Shown: positions 8,954 to 16,323 of the stretch, piece by piece | Numbering within the stretch: position 1 is the first letter of the stretch | Layout of the letters: each line of letters opens with the position of its first letter | NCBI RefSeq assembly: GCF_900104725.1 | Contig: NZ_LT629758.1 | Span: 5,904,501 to 5,968,500, forward strand | DNA from: Actinoplanes derwentensis | GTDB lineage: Bacteria; Actinomycetota; Actinomycetes; Mycobacteriales; Micromonosporaceae | Length of the DNA stretch: 64,000 nucleotides | Reading direction: 5' to 3' | Translations under genes and position numbers: made by a program | The notes under the pieces: model-generated | Told to the model about the DNA's origin: nothing | The model's input: the letters and a program-made list of their open reading frames with translations, nothing else | Databases searched by the model: none

Positions 8954-9610
8954 ATGGCCAGGTTGCGGGAGTTCGACACCGATCGGGCCGTCGAGCAGGC
9001 CATGGAGCTGTTCTGGGAGCGTGGTTACGAGGCCACCTCGGTCCGGCACCTGACCGAGCGGCTCGGCGTCGGGCAGGGCTCGCTCTACGCGGCCTTCGGC
9101 AGCAAGGACGGGCTCTACCAGGCCGCCCTGGAGCACTACCGGGACAGCCTGGCCAGCACGGCGCTCGGCGAACTGGAGACCGGCGGCGACGTCCGCACCG
9201 TGTTGCGGGCGATGCTGCTGGAGCGGGTCCGGATCGCGACCGTCAGCGGGGGCCGCGGGTGCCTCTTCGTGAACGCGGCGGCCGAGCGACTGCCCGGCGA
9301 CGCCGCCACCGGCCGGTTCGTCCGGGACGCGATGACCGCCTCCACCGACGCGCTGACCGCCCTGCTCGCCACGGCGGCCGGGCGGGGCGAGATCACCACC
9401 CGGCACGATCCGGCGGACCTGGCCGGCTTCCTGGTGACCTTCCTCAACGGATTACTGATCAGCAGCAAGGTGATCCCGGACGAGCGGGTGCTCGCCGGGC
9501 ATCTGGAGGTCGCGCTGTCGACCCTGGAACGGAACAGTTCGCGGCCACCCTCGAACCACTGCTCCAGGGTGTCGCCGACGCCGTCACCGGATTCGATCCG
9601 GCGGTGCTGA
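8954..9610 (+). CDS. TetR/AcrR-family transcriptional regulator with run-on C-terminus
   Basis: The N-terminal DNA-binding domain is textbook: [53 protein letters not shown] (residues about 6-60). The ligand domain ends near residue 192 (LEVALSTL), the usual size. The last 25 residues (Ser-, Pro- and Arg-rich) are in a frame with poor GC3, while good coding signal moves to another frame from about 9,530. So either the gene has lost its own stop or a frameshift joined it to the following remnant. It probably regulates itself and perhaps aceE through the palindrome in the spacer. The effector is unknown. Confidence 0.88.
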   Translation: MARLREFDTDRAVEQAMELFWERGYEATSVRHLTERLGVGQGSLYAAFGSKDGLYQAALEHYRDSLASTALGELETGGDVRTVLRAMLLERVRIATVSGGRGCLFVNAAAERLPGDAATGRFVRDAMTASTDALTALLATAAGRGEITTRHDPADLAGFLVTFLNGLLISSKVIPDERVLAGHLEVALSTLERNSSRPPSNHCSRVSPTPSPDSIRRC

Positions 9611-10186
9611 ACACCCAGATCCGGGCCACTCTCGCGACCACCGGGCGGGAGACGTCCCTGCCACTGCCGGAGAGCGCCGGCGAGTTCGCCGCGCAGGCGG
9701 CCGCGATCGGCGCCGCACTGGCCGGCTGGGCGAACAGGCGCTGGCCCGGCTGACGGCGCAGCCGATCGGTTTCCCGGCCGGGCCGCCCGTGGTCCGCAGG
9801 CGCGCGAGCGGCTCCTCGCCGAACTGCTGTTCCGCCGGGTCCGGCACACCAGCGTGGTGGAGTACGCCCGGCAGGTGATCACCGGAGCGGGCGGGCCGCC
9901 CGGGTACGGGTTCGACCACGACGGCGCGACGGTGCTCCCGGCGGTCGTGGGCGCGACCGTGCTGGACGCACCGCGGTATCTGCTGACCTGGCGGGCCGGG
10001 ACCGAACCGGGCGACGCGACCTGGGTTCCGGCGATCACGGACCACGCGGCTGAGGATCGTACCGCCGCAATCGGTCTCGCATCGGTGACCAGCGGCGGAC
10101 CGCTCGCCGCGCACCTCACCGCGAGCCCCGCCGAGGACGGCGTCCGCACCGCCGTCATCCACCCCACCCGGCGTGGCGCGGACCGT
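9530..10186 (+). pseudogene. Frameshifted remnant of an unidentified gene behind TetR
   Basis: Good actinobacterial codon bias runs through this stretch but jumps frame twice. Block A (about 9,530-9,726) reads [17 protein letters not shown] and continues to ALAGWA. Block B (about 9,727-9,800) reads EQALARLTAQPIGFPAGPP in another frame. Block C (about 9,800-10,180) reads RERLLAELLFRRVRHTSVV and on through WRAGTEPGDATWVPAI in a third. Joined, they give a continuous protein-like tail of over 200 residues with no start codon of its own. I do not recognise the family. It is a decayed gene or an assembly with two indels. Its end abuts yjbQ on the other strand. Confidence 0.65.
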
Positions 10187-10188
10187 GA

Positions 10189-10593
10189 TCACCCTTTCAG
10201 GAACGAGAACCTGACCTGGCGGATCGGGTTGTCGCCGTTCGGGTCCACCAGGCAGATCGACTGCCAGGTGCCGAGGGCGATCTCGCCGCCGATCACCGGG
10301 AGCGTGGCGTACGGCGGGATCCACGCCGGCAGGACGTGATCGCGGCCGTGCCCCCGGGACCCGTGCCGGTGCTGCCACTTGTCCGCGGTCGGCAGCAGGT
10401 CGTCGATCGCGGTCAGCAGGTCGTCGTCGGAACCGGCTCCGGTCTCGATGATGGCCAGTCCGGCGGTCGCGTGCGGGACGAAGACGTGCAGCAGACCGTC
10501 CTTTTCGGACCGGACGAACTTCGCGGCCTCCGGGGTGATGTCCACGACCACGGGAGAGCCGCCGCTCCGCACGGTGATCAACTCGGTACGCAT
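10189..10593 (-). CDS. yjbQ: YjbQ/UPF0047 family protein
   Basis: The 134-residue product has the full UPF0047 pattern: FVPHATAGLAIIETG (about 42-56), a His-rich middle (KWQHRHGSRGHGRDHVLPAW) and the C-terminal LGTWQSICLVDPNG. The family is a small trimeric beta barrel; E. coli YjbQ shows weak secondary thiamine-phosphate synthase activity, and the real function is uncertain. The start is ATG 10593. The length is normal for the family. It lies between a gene remnant and a tiny membrane ORF, so it appears to be transcribed alone or with that ORF. Confidence 0.93.
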   Translation of the reverse strand: MRTELITVRSGGSPVVVDITPEAAKFVRSEKDGLLHVFVPHATAGLAIIETGAGSDDDLLTAIDDLLPTADKWQHRHGSRGHGRDHVLPAWIPPYATLPVIGGEIALGTWQSICLVDPNGDNPIRQVRFSFLKG

Positions 10594-10602
10594 CGCCAGA
10601 GC

Positions 10603-10698
10603 CTATGTGTACAGGTCGAGCAGCAGGAACACCACTGTGGCGGCGGCCACCCAGCCGAGGCTCTGCAACAGGCGCAGAGCGGCGTACCGCAAGATCAT
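10603..10698 (-). CDS. 31-residue single-helix membrane ORF, possibly a DppB-type permease stub
   Basis: ATG 10698 opens MILRYAALRLLQSLGWVAAA followed by TVVFLLLDLYT and a stop. The basic N-terminus plus one strong membrane helix closely resembles the first helix of DppB/OppB peptide-transporter permeases (typically MLRYLLRRLL...LVFLLL). It is either a truncated remnant of such a permease or a genuine small membrane protein. It lies 9 bp upstream of yjbQ on the same strand and may be co-transcribed with it. No good ribosome-binding site is visible. Confidence 0.45.
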   Translation of the reverse strand: MILRYAALRLLQSLGWVAAATVVFLLLDLYT

Positions 10699-10780
10699 GT
10701 CTCTGAGTAGACCACCACGTCACCTGTCGTGTGTGGCAGATCGAACTTTCCTGCAGTGGTACTACTGGCCCGCGTCGGGA

Positions 10781-13027
10781 ATGCTGAATCTCGTGACCAC
10801 CCCGCAAAGCCTCGACGAGCGGTTCCGCGAAGCGGTCTCGGCCCTGCGGCCACCGGACTCCGGGCGCGCCCCCGGCGATCCGGTCCGGGACGGCACCACC
10901 CTGACCGGGACCCAGGCGAAGGACCTCTTCGACGCACAGCTGACCAGCCGCCACCTCGACCTCGCCGCGCGCTGGCTGCGCAGCTTCAACGAGGGCTTCC
11001 ACACCACCGGTTCGTCCGGGCACGAGGGCAACGCCGCCGTCGCGGCGGTGCTGCGCGGCGACGACCCGGCCCTTCTGCATCACCGTTCGGCGGCCTTCTA
11101 TTGCGTACGAGCGGCGAACACCCCCGCCACCACCGGCCCCGACCGGGCCCGCCGCCTCGAAGAGGCCGCCCGCGACGTGCTGCGCGGCGTGGTCGCGTCG
11201 GTCCGCGACCCGATCACCGGCGGCCGCGACAAGATCTTCGGCAACCCGGCCCTGCACCTGATCCCGGCCCTCGCCGGAGGTGGCGGCCACCTGCCCCGCG
11301 CGGCCGGCCTGGCCCACGCGCTGACCCGGCCCGGCGACACCCCGTGGCCGGCCGACGCGATCGTGGTCGCCTCCTTCGGCGACGGCGCCCCCGGCCGGGC
11401 CGGCGGCATCTCCGGGCTGGACATGGCCGGCCGGCTCGAATTCGCCGGCCAGCGGGTGCCGCTGCTGCTGGTGTGCGAGGACGACACGCCCGGCGGGCCC
11501 GACCCGGACGGCTGGACCGCGCGGGTGCTGCGCGGCCGCCCCGGACTGCGCTACTCGTTCGCCGACGGCTGCGACCCGGCCTCGGTGTTCGACGCGGCGA
11601 GCGAGGCGGTGGAGTTCGTCCGTGGCGAGCGCCGGCCCGCTGTCCTGCACCTGTCCACCGTCCACCTGCTCGGGCAGGCCGGCGACCCGGAACCAGGCAG
11701 CCTCGACCGGGACCCCCTCGCGGTCACCGCCCGGCTGCTCGTCGAAGCCGGGCTCTACACGCCGGACGAGGTGATCACCCGCTACGACGAGGTGGGCTGG
11801 CAGGTCCGCAAAGCCGCCGAGGAAGTGCTCGGCGAGCCGAAACTGGCCGCCCTCGGTGAGATCGCCGCCACGCTGGCGCCGCGCCGCCCGCTGCGGGTCG
11901 CGAACGCCGTCAGCGAGGCCGCCGGGCGGGCCCTCGACGCCGGGGCGCCCGACCGGGAGCGTGCCTTCGGTGGGCGGCTGCCCGAGGACGCCGGGCCGAT
12001 GACCCTGGCCCAGACCATCGGCGCCACCCTCACCGACGCCCTGGCCGCTGATCCTGGAGTGCTGGTCTTCGGGCCGGCCACCACCCGGGGCGGCCGGTTC
12101 GGCGTGACCGCCGGCCTGCAAGCGGCTTTCGACGACCCGCCGGCTCGGGTTTTCGACAGCCCGCCGGACACCACCACGATCCTCGGACTGGCCCTGGGGG
12201 CCGGAGTGGCCGGTCTGCTGCCGATTCCCGAGTTGGACGGCCTGGCGGCTCTCTGGGGCGGCCTGGAGCAGCTGCGTGCCGAGGCGGCCGGCATGGGGCA
12301 CCTGTCGGCCGGCGCCTACCGCAACCCGATGGTGCTACGGGTGCCCGGTCTCGCCCAGCCCTTCGGCGTCGGCGGCCACCTGGCCAACGAGAACACCGTG
12401 GCCGCCCTGCGGGACGTGCCCGGCCTCGTCGTGGCGGTCCCGGCCCGCGCCGCCGACGCCGCCCCGATGCTGCGCTCCTGCCTGGCCGCCGCGGCCGTCG
12501 ACGGCACCGTCTGCGTCTTCCTCGAACCGGCCGCCCTCTACCAGACGAGGGACCTCTATCAACAAGGCGACAACGAGTGGCTGGCCCCGTACCCGGCCCC
12601 CGGCGAATGGGCCGAGGATCACGTTCCGATCGGCCGGGCCCGCACCTACGGGCTCGGCAATGCCCAGGACCTGACGATCGTGACGTACGGCAACGGTGTC
12701 CGGTTGTCGCTGCGTGTCGCGGCACAACTTGCCGCCGACGGGTACGGTTCCCGGGTGGTCGACCTCAGATGGCTGAACCCGCTGCCCACCGCGGATCTGG
12801 TGCGTGAAGCCGGAGTGACCGGTCGCGTGCTGATCGTGGACGAGACCAGGCGCTCCGGTGGTGTCGGTGAGGGAGTGCTCGCCGCTCTGGTCGATGGGGC
12901 ATTTGTCGGATCCGTCCGGCGAGTGGCGGCTGCCGACGCACCCGTTCCGCTGGGTCCCGCCGCCCAGCACGTCCTCGTGGGAGAAGATGCCATCACACAG
13001 GGTGCCCACACTCTGCTGGCACGGTAA
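10781..13027 (+). CDS. Fused alpha/beta thiamine-diphosphate-dependent 2-oxoacid dehydrogenase E1-like protein
   Basis: The product has about 748 residues from ATG 10781 (GTG 10793 is an alternative). The first half is an E1 alpha-like domain: FHTTGSSGHEGNAAVAA, then SFGDGAPGRAGGISG. The second half is an E1 beta/transketolase pyrimidine domain (MTLAQTIGATLTDALAADPG, about residue 407 on) with a C-terminal transketolase domain (LTIVTYGNGVRLSLRVAAQL; VLIVDETRRSGGVGEGVLAAL). Branched-chain or acetoin/pyruvate E1 enzymes use this architecture. Oddly, the ThDP/Mg motif is GDG...CEDD, where families usually have an Asn (CENN or CEDN). Metal binding may be weakened or use Asp. There is no adjacent E2. 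The substrate is not assigned. Confidence 0.82.
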   Translation: MLNLVTTPQSLDERFREAVSALRPPDSGRAPGDPVRDGTTLTGTQAKDLFDAQLTSRHLDLAARWLRSFNEGFHTTGSSGHEGNAAVAAVLRGDDPALLHHRSAAFYCVRAANTPATTGPDRARRLEEAARDVLRGVVASVRDPITGGRDKIFGNPALHLIPALAGGGGHLPRAAGLAHALTRPGDTPWPADAIVVASFGDGAPGRAGGISGLDMAGRLEFAGQRVPLLLVCEDDTPGGPDPDGWTARVLRGRPGLRYSFADGCDPASVFDAASEAVEFVRGERRPAVLHLSTVHLLGQAGDPEPGSLDRDPLAVTARLLVEAGLYTPDEVITRYDEVGWQVRKAAEEVLGEPKLAALGEIAATLAPRRPLRVANAVSEAAGRALDAGAPDRERAFGGRLPEDAGPMTLAQTIGATLTDALAADPGVLVFGPATTRGGRFGVTAGLQAAFDDPPARVFDSPPDTTTILGLALGAGVAGLLPIPELDGLAALWGGLEQLRAEAAGMGHLSAGAYRNPMVLRVPGLAQPFGVGGHLANENTVAALRDVPGLVVAVPARAADAAPMLRSCLAAAAVDGTVCVFLEPAALYQTRDLYQQGDNEWLAPYPAPGEWAEDHVPIGRARTYGLGNAQDLTIVTYGNGVRLSLRVAAQLAADGYGSRVVDLRWLNPLPTADLVREAGVTGRVLIVDETRRSGGVGEGVLAALVDGAFVGSVRRVAAADAPVPLGPAAQHVLVGEDAITQGAHTLLAR

Positions 13028-13129
13028 ATTGCCACACACTCGGTGTGCCACTTGCGCACCGGCTCCGGAATGTGTGGACTACCCCAAAGGTTCCGGGATT
13101 TTTCTTTGACGGCTAGGAGGATTTGGACA

Positions 13130-13561
13130 GTGAGCGCGACCGCGGGTCAGGCCGACGGCGTACGTAGCCTGGCGGACCGGTTCGGCCTGGAGCCGAACAT
13201 GGTGGTCATGGAGATGGGCTACGACGACGATGTCGACGAGGATCTCCGTGACGCCCTGACCGAACGCGTCGGTGACACGGTCGACGAGGACACCGATGAG
13301 GTGGTCGACGCGGTACTGCTCTGGTACCGCGACGGCGACGGTGACCTTTTCGAAATTCTCACCGATGCTCTCGGCCCTCTCGCCGACAACGGCGTGGTGT
13401 GGCTGCTGACCCCGAAAGCCGGGCGTGACGGACACGTCGAACCGAGCGAGATCAGTGAGTCGGCCCCCACCGCGGGCCTACAGCAGACCTCGACGGTGAA
13501 CGCCGGCAAGGATTGGACCGGCGCACGCCTGGTCACCCCCCGGGGCGCCAAGAAGAAGTAG
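13130..13561 (+). CDS. DUF3052 family protein
   Basis: The 143-residue acidic protein starts at GTG 13130 behind a perfect AGGAGG. It carries SLADRFGLEPNMVVMEMGYDDDVD and DAVLLWYRDGDGDLFEILTDAL, diagnostic of DUF3052 (M. tuberculosis Rv2239c). Function is unknown; it is an actinobacterial signature protein. As in mycobacteria it sits directly beside an AhpE-like peroxiredoxin, here in the same direction, which supports a shared role in redox homeostasis (inference). A 7-bp-stem hairpin follows its stop. Confidence 0.9.
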   Translation: MSATAGQADGVRSLADRFGLEPNMVVMEMGYDDDVDEDLRDALTERVGDTVDEDTDEVVDAVLLWYRDGDGDLFEILTDALGPLADNGVVWLLTPKAGRDGHVEPSEISESAPTAGLQQTSTVNAGKDWTGARLVTPRGAKKK

Positions 13562-13584
13562 CTCACTGGCCCCTCACCCCAGGT

Positions 13585-13605
13585 CGGTGCCCCGGGCAGG
13601 CACCG
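13585..13605 (+). terminator. Hairpin after the DUF3052 gene
   Basis: A 7-bp stem cggtgcc/ggcaccg with a 7-base loop lies 24 bp past the DUF3052 stop. There is no T tract, so it would be a weak or rho-assisted terminator. Confidence 0.5.
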
Positions 13606-13625
13606 GCCCGTCATCGTATGCCTCA

Positions 13626-13690
13626 GGCCCTGTCCGGCGCCTCGCTTTCATGCGTCAGCTTCATGCGTCAGCGAGGCGCCGGGCAGGGCC
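13626..13690 (+). repeat. 20-bp inverted repeat with 13-bp tandem repeat in its loop, before the peroxiredoxin gene
   Basis: The arms at 13626-13645 and 13671-13690 pair over 20 bp with one T-G wobble. The loop contains ttcatgcgtcagc twice in tandem (13647-13659 and 13660-13672). The right arm ends 12 bp before the peroxiredoxin ATG (13703), so the stem would occlude or frame the start. It could be a terminator, an RNA switch or a protein-binding site. Confidence 0.75.
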
Positions 13691-13702
13691 TACTCTTGGC
13701 GG

Positions 13703-14182
13703 ATGCCGATCGACGTGGGAGCCCGGGCCCCCGACTTCGTCCTGAAGGACCAGAACAACCAGGAGGTCCGCCTCAGCGACTTCCACGGTCGCAAAGCGGT
13801 CCTGCTGGTGTTCTACCCCTTGGCGTTCACCAGCCGCTGCCAGGGCGAACTGACCGAGATCCAGGAGAACCTCGCCGAATACACGAGCGACCACCTCCAG
13901 GTGCTCACCGTCAGCGTGGACTCGGTCTACAGCCACAAGATCTGGGCCGGCCAGGAAGGCTACGACTTCCCGCTGCTGGCCGACTTCTGGCCACACGGGG
14001 CGGTCGCGACCGCCTACGGCGTCTTCGACGACGAACGCGGCATCGCCAACCGCGGCACCTTCCTCATCGACGAGACCGGCACCATCCGGTTCACCGAGAT
14101 GACCGGCCCCGGCGAGACCCGCGACCAGACCACCTGGCGCACCGCCCTCGCCACCATCGGCCGGCGATCAGCGACAGGGTAG
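13703..14182 (+). CDS. ahpE: Peroxiredoxin, AhpE-like (1-Cys type)
   Basis: The 159-residue thioredoxin-fold peroxidase reduces peroxides through Cys46 in PLAFTSRCQGEL, matching the PxxxTxxC catalytic signature. No second cysteine is present, as in 1-Cys AhpE of M. tuberculosis, so recycling would need an external thiol. Other landmarks are GARAPDFVLKDQNNQEV at the N-terminus, TVSVDS (residues about 72-77) and GTFLIDETGTIRF. The neighbour DUF3052 gene is conserved in context with Rv2238c/Rv2239c. A large hairpin sits immediately upstream. The ribosome-binding site is weak. Confidence 0.92.
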   Translation: MPIDVGARAPDFVLKDQNNQEVRLSDFHGRKAVLLVFYPLAFTSRCQGELTEIQENLAEYTSDHLQVLTVSVDSVYSHKIWAGQEGYDFPLLADFWPHGAVATAYGVFDDERGIANRGTFLIDETGTIRFTEMTGPGETRDQTTWRTALATIGRRSATG

Positions 14183-14211
14183 GATGACGGCTCCGGTCTT
14201 CACTGGAGATC

Positions 14212-14286
14212 GGGCGCGTAGCTCAGTGGGAGAGCACTCGCCTTACAAGCGAGGGGTCGCAGGTTCGAAACCTGCCGCGCCCACCA
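14212..14286 (+). tRNA. tRNA-Val (anticodon TAC)
   Basis: The acceptor stem GGGCGCG (14212-14218) pairs with CGCGCCC (14276-14282), followed by discriminator A and an encoded CCA. The D-loop (TAGCTCAGTGGGAGAGC), the anticodon stem CTCGC/GCGAG with loop CTTACAA, and the T arm GCAGGTTCGAAACCTGC are canonical. The 3' 43 bases recur exactly at 15545-15587. Confidence 0.97.
14242..14284 (+). other. Putative att site copy 1 (inside tRNA-Val)
   Basis: These 43 bases, from the anticodon loop to the start of CCA, are repeated exactly at 15545-15587 in the same orientation, 1,303 bp away. A tRNA 3' half duplicated in direct orientation is the classic footprint of tyrosine-integrase site-specific insertion. 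Confidence 0.75.
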
Positions 14287-14290
14287 AACG

Positions 14291-14333
14291 GGCCCTCATC
14301 TGCGGAAACGTCATGATCAGCAGATGAGGGGCC
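14291..14333 (+). terminator. Hairpin following tRNA-Val
   Basis: ggccctcatctgc (14291-14303) pairs with gcagatgaggggcc (14320-14333), one base bulged, starting 4 bases after the tRNA CCA. It probably ends the tRNA transcript. It lies inside the att-flanked segment. Confidence 0.65.
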
Positions 14334-14425
14334 GGTACGTCCGGTGGTTGGACACAACTCGCCTTCCGTGTTTTCAAACCGGAGGGGGTCCTCGCTGGCG
14401 AGCTTTCTGTCGGCATTTATCGAGA

Positions 14426-14734
14426 CTAGGGGTTTTGGTAAATTCCGTGCCGGCCGATACGCCGCCATCTGACTGCTGTTTCGCCGTCGATCTGAACGAA
14501 CTCGAATGTCGCACGACCGTCGGGTCCTGAGAATGACCAGGTCATCTCCCAGAGGCCGTTCGTATTGATCATCGGCTTGACCCGCAGGCTCGCGGGCCAT
14601 TGCCGCCCGGAATCGCTTATGTATGCCGCGCATGCCGCGTTGAAAACGGGCATGAGGGAGCGGAAGATGCGCCGATGGTCGATCGGCATGGATTTCCAGT
14701 CGGCAGCGAACTCATCCGTCTTGTCGAACTTCAC
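14426..14734 (-). CDS. Toxin-like small protein paired with the AbrB-type antitoxin
   Basis: The 102-residue product starts at GTG 14734, overlapping the antitoxin stop by 4 bp (GTGA). It begins VKFDKTDEFAADWKSMPIDH and ends GETAVRWRRIGRHGIYQNP. The layout (N-terminal helices, then strands ending WSFSGPDGRATFEFV and an Arg/His-rich tail) resembles the RelE/HigB-like toxin fold, but no family can be named with confidence. Size, overlap and gene order (antitoxin first) argue for a type II toxin-antitoxin pair. Base composition is less GC-rich than in neighbouring genes, fitting an acquired module. It sits within the tRNA-Val att repeats. Confidence 0.65.
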   Translation of the reverse strand: MKFDKTDEFAADWKSMPIDHRRIFRSLMPVFNAACAAYISDSGRQWPASLRVKPMINTNGLWEMTWSFSGPDGRATFEFVQIDGETAVRWRRIGRHGIYQNP

Positions 14735-15189
14735 TCGTCGATGTCCAAGCTGTCCATGAAGTCGTCGACGTTGTCGTATGTGGTGGTGCGGCCGGCGGCG
14801 ATGTCGGCGTCCGCGCGCCGTTCGCCCTCCTGCCAACCCTCAGCCCAGAACCATGCCTGGCTTGCGGGTACGGCTATGGCTGGGCGAAGTTCCAGGACGC
14901 CGTCGCTGCGCTCGGTGATCTCGACCTGGGAGCCCGGTTTGTCAAGGCCGTAGCGCTTGCGTAGCACCGGAGGCAGGGCGACGGTGCCACGTGACTGGAC
15001 GGAGACGAACCCGTGGAATGAATGCGTCGTCACAGGCTCAGGCGCAGATGAGGCGTCGGCAAGGTTCTTCACGGTCCGGCGAACAGCCCTGTTGCCGGCC
15101 CGGCCGCTGGTGGAGGACCTCGCGGACTTCTTGCTCGATGCGGCTCGTGACGGTCGGCTGGTCCCGGCGTTGTCAGGTGTCTCCTCCAT
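14731..15189 (-). CDS. AbrB/MazE/SpoVT-type antitoxin-like DNA-binding protein
   Basis: The 152-residue product has a Ser/Arg/Ala-rich basic N-terminus (residues 1-55), then a swapped-hairpin AbrB domain (VSVQSRGTVALPPVLRKRYGLDKPGSQVEI, about 63-92), then an acidic tail (TTTYDNVDDFMDSLDIDE) that could clamp a toxin. The long basic extension is unusual; standard MazE-like proteins have 75-95 residues. The domain may bind the palindrome at 15228-15242 upstream for autoregulation. The stop overlaps the toxin-like start. ATG 15189 lacks a clear ribosome-binding site, so an internal start nearer the AbrB domain is possible. Confidence 0.75.
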   Translation of the reverse strand: MEETPDNAGTSRPSRAASSKKSARSSTSGRAGNRAVRRTVKNLADASSAPEPVTTHSFHGFVSVQSRGTVALPPVLRKRYGLDKPGSQVEITERSDGVLELRPAIAVPASQAWFWAEGWQEGERRADADIAAGRTTTYDNVDDFMDSLDIDE

Positions 15190-15227
15190 ACGACGAGTAT
15201 GCGGGAGTCACACGGTACCGCCAAGCA

Positions 15228-15242
15228 GCATTGCTGCAATGC
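15228..15242. promoter_or_regulatory. Candidate operator of the toxin-antitoxin pair
   Basis: GCATTG-CTG-CAATGC forms a 6+6 inverted repeat about 40 bp upstream of the antitoxin start. Autorepression by antitoxin binding at such a site is the rule for these modules. The rest of 15250-15544 shows no convincing gene on either strand. Confidence 0.45.
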
Positions 15243-15544
15243 AGCTTTAGAGCGCCAGCGATAGTCGCAGATCGTTTGTCATCGGACTTTCGTTGTCAAT
15301 CGTGCGTTAGTAGTGGTGAGGCGTGCTCCAGAGGGGCCGCGAGGGCCGGGAAACGGCCGACTGAATCAGCGGCGAGCTCTGTCGATCTGGGCCCTGCCGC
15401 ACATCGAGGATCCTCAGCGAGGTGCGAATCGTCTCAGCCGCCGTCTCGTTCAGTCGCGTACGGCTTCGTCCGAGTGCGTCCGACAGGGTGGATCGGTGCT
15501 GCTCGCGGACTGTTATGGACCTTGCCGAACGTTCCTTCGCTGAA

Positions 15545-15587
15545 CTTACAAGCGAGGGGTCGCAGGTTCGAAACCTGCCGCGCCCAC
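15545..15587 (+). other. Putative att site copy 2 (displaced tRNA-Val 3' half)
   Basis: Exact 43-bp copy of 14242-14284. It lacks the tRNA 5' half and the CCA. Beyond it the sequence diverges (gagtgtcgg versus caaacgggc), which marks the far boundary of the inserted or duplicated segment. Confidence 0.75.
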
Positions 15588-15682
15588 GAGTGTCGGGGTC
15601 CCCGGTCCGCAGAAAGCGCGAACCGGGGGCCGAGCCCGCGGAAACCCCGCATCGCGGTGGTCACTGTGGGCGGTCCTGCCTT

Positions 15683-16216
15683 TCAGGCTGGGACGTAGGT
15701 GATTACCTCTACCCCTGTTGCGGAGCGCCAGCTGCCCTGGTGGGTCAGGGCCAGGCGGGTGCCTGGTTCCCATAGGTGGGTGCCCTCGCCCACCACCACT
15801 GGGTAGATCATCAGGCGGTACTCGTCGATCAGGTTGTGTCTGGTCAAGTAGTTGACCAAGGTGCCGCTTCCGTTGATCAGCAGGGTGCCGGCGGTGGCTT
15901 TGAGTTCGGTCACCGCGGTGGCCACCTCGCCCGGCAGGAAGGTGGCGTTCCACTCCGGCTCGGTGAGTGTGGTGGTGGCCACGTGTTTCGGCATCGCGTT
16001 CATCTTCACGCCGAAGTGCCCGGTCTCGGCTTCCATCTGTGGCCAGGCCGCTTTGAAACCCTCGTACGTCTTGCGCCCGAGCAGCAGTGCGTCGGCTTCC
16101 TGAAGGTTGGCGTCCTGCCACGCGCCGAGTTCCTCATTGAAGTACGGCCCGCTCCAGACCGGCTCCTCGAACACGCCGTCGAGGGTCACGTACTCCACCG
16201 CAACGATCTTGCCCAT
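15683..16216 (-). CDS. Dihydrofolate reductase-like/RibD C-terminal domain protein
   Basis: From ATG 16216 (GTGAGGG upstream) the product is 177 residues. [72 protein letters not shown] are the conserved blocks of the YyaP/RibD_C reductase family, which has a DHFR fold and binds NADPH. These small stand-alone members are numerous in actinobacteria, and their substrates are unknown. The longer frame to 16303 adds unconserved sequence. It diverges from the downstream chemoreceptor gene. Confidence 0.9.
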   Translation of the reverse strand: MGKIVAVEYVTLDGVFEEPVWSGPYFNEELGAWQDANLQEADALLLGRKTYEGFKAAWPQMEAETGHFGVKMNAMPKHVATTTLTEPEWNATFLPGEVATAVTELKATAGTLLINGSGTLVNYLTRHNLIDEYRLMIYPVVVGEGTHLWEPGTRLALTHQGSWRSATGVEVITYVPA

Positions 16217-16323
16217 CGCCCTCACCCCTGTCTGTCGTCGTTTCCCCCGCAACGAGCCGCCGACGGGCGGAGTCGCGGGACCGGTCTTCTCAAATCCGGT
16301 CATTTCCCGCCGATGAGTGGTTC

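Noticed and set aside
15313..15543. Open frame of 76 codons on the plus strand inside the att-flanked segment
   Set aside because: Arg/Ser/Gly-rich translation, no ribosome-binding site and no family resemblance; the composition of the stretch looks non-coding.
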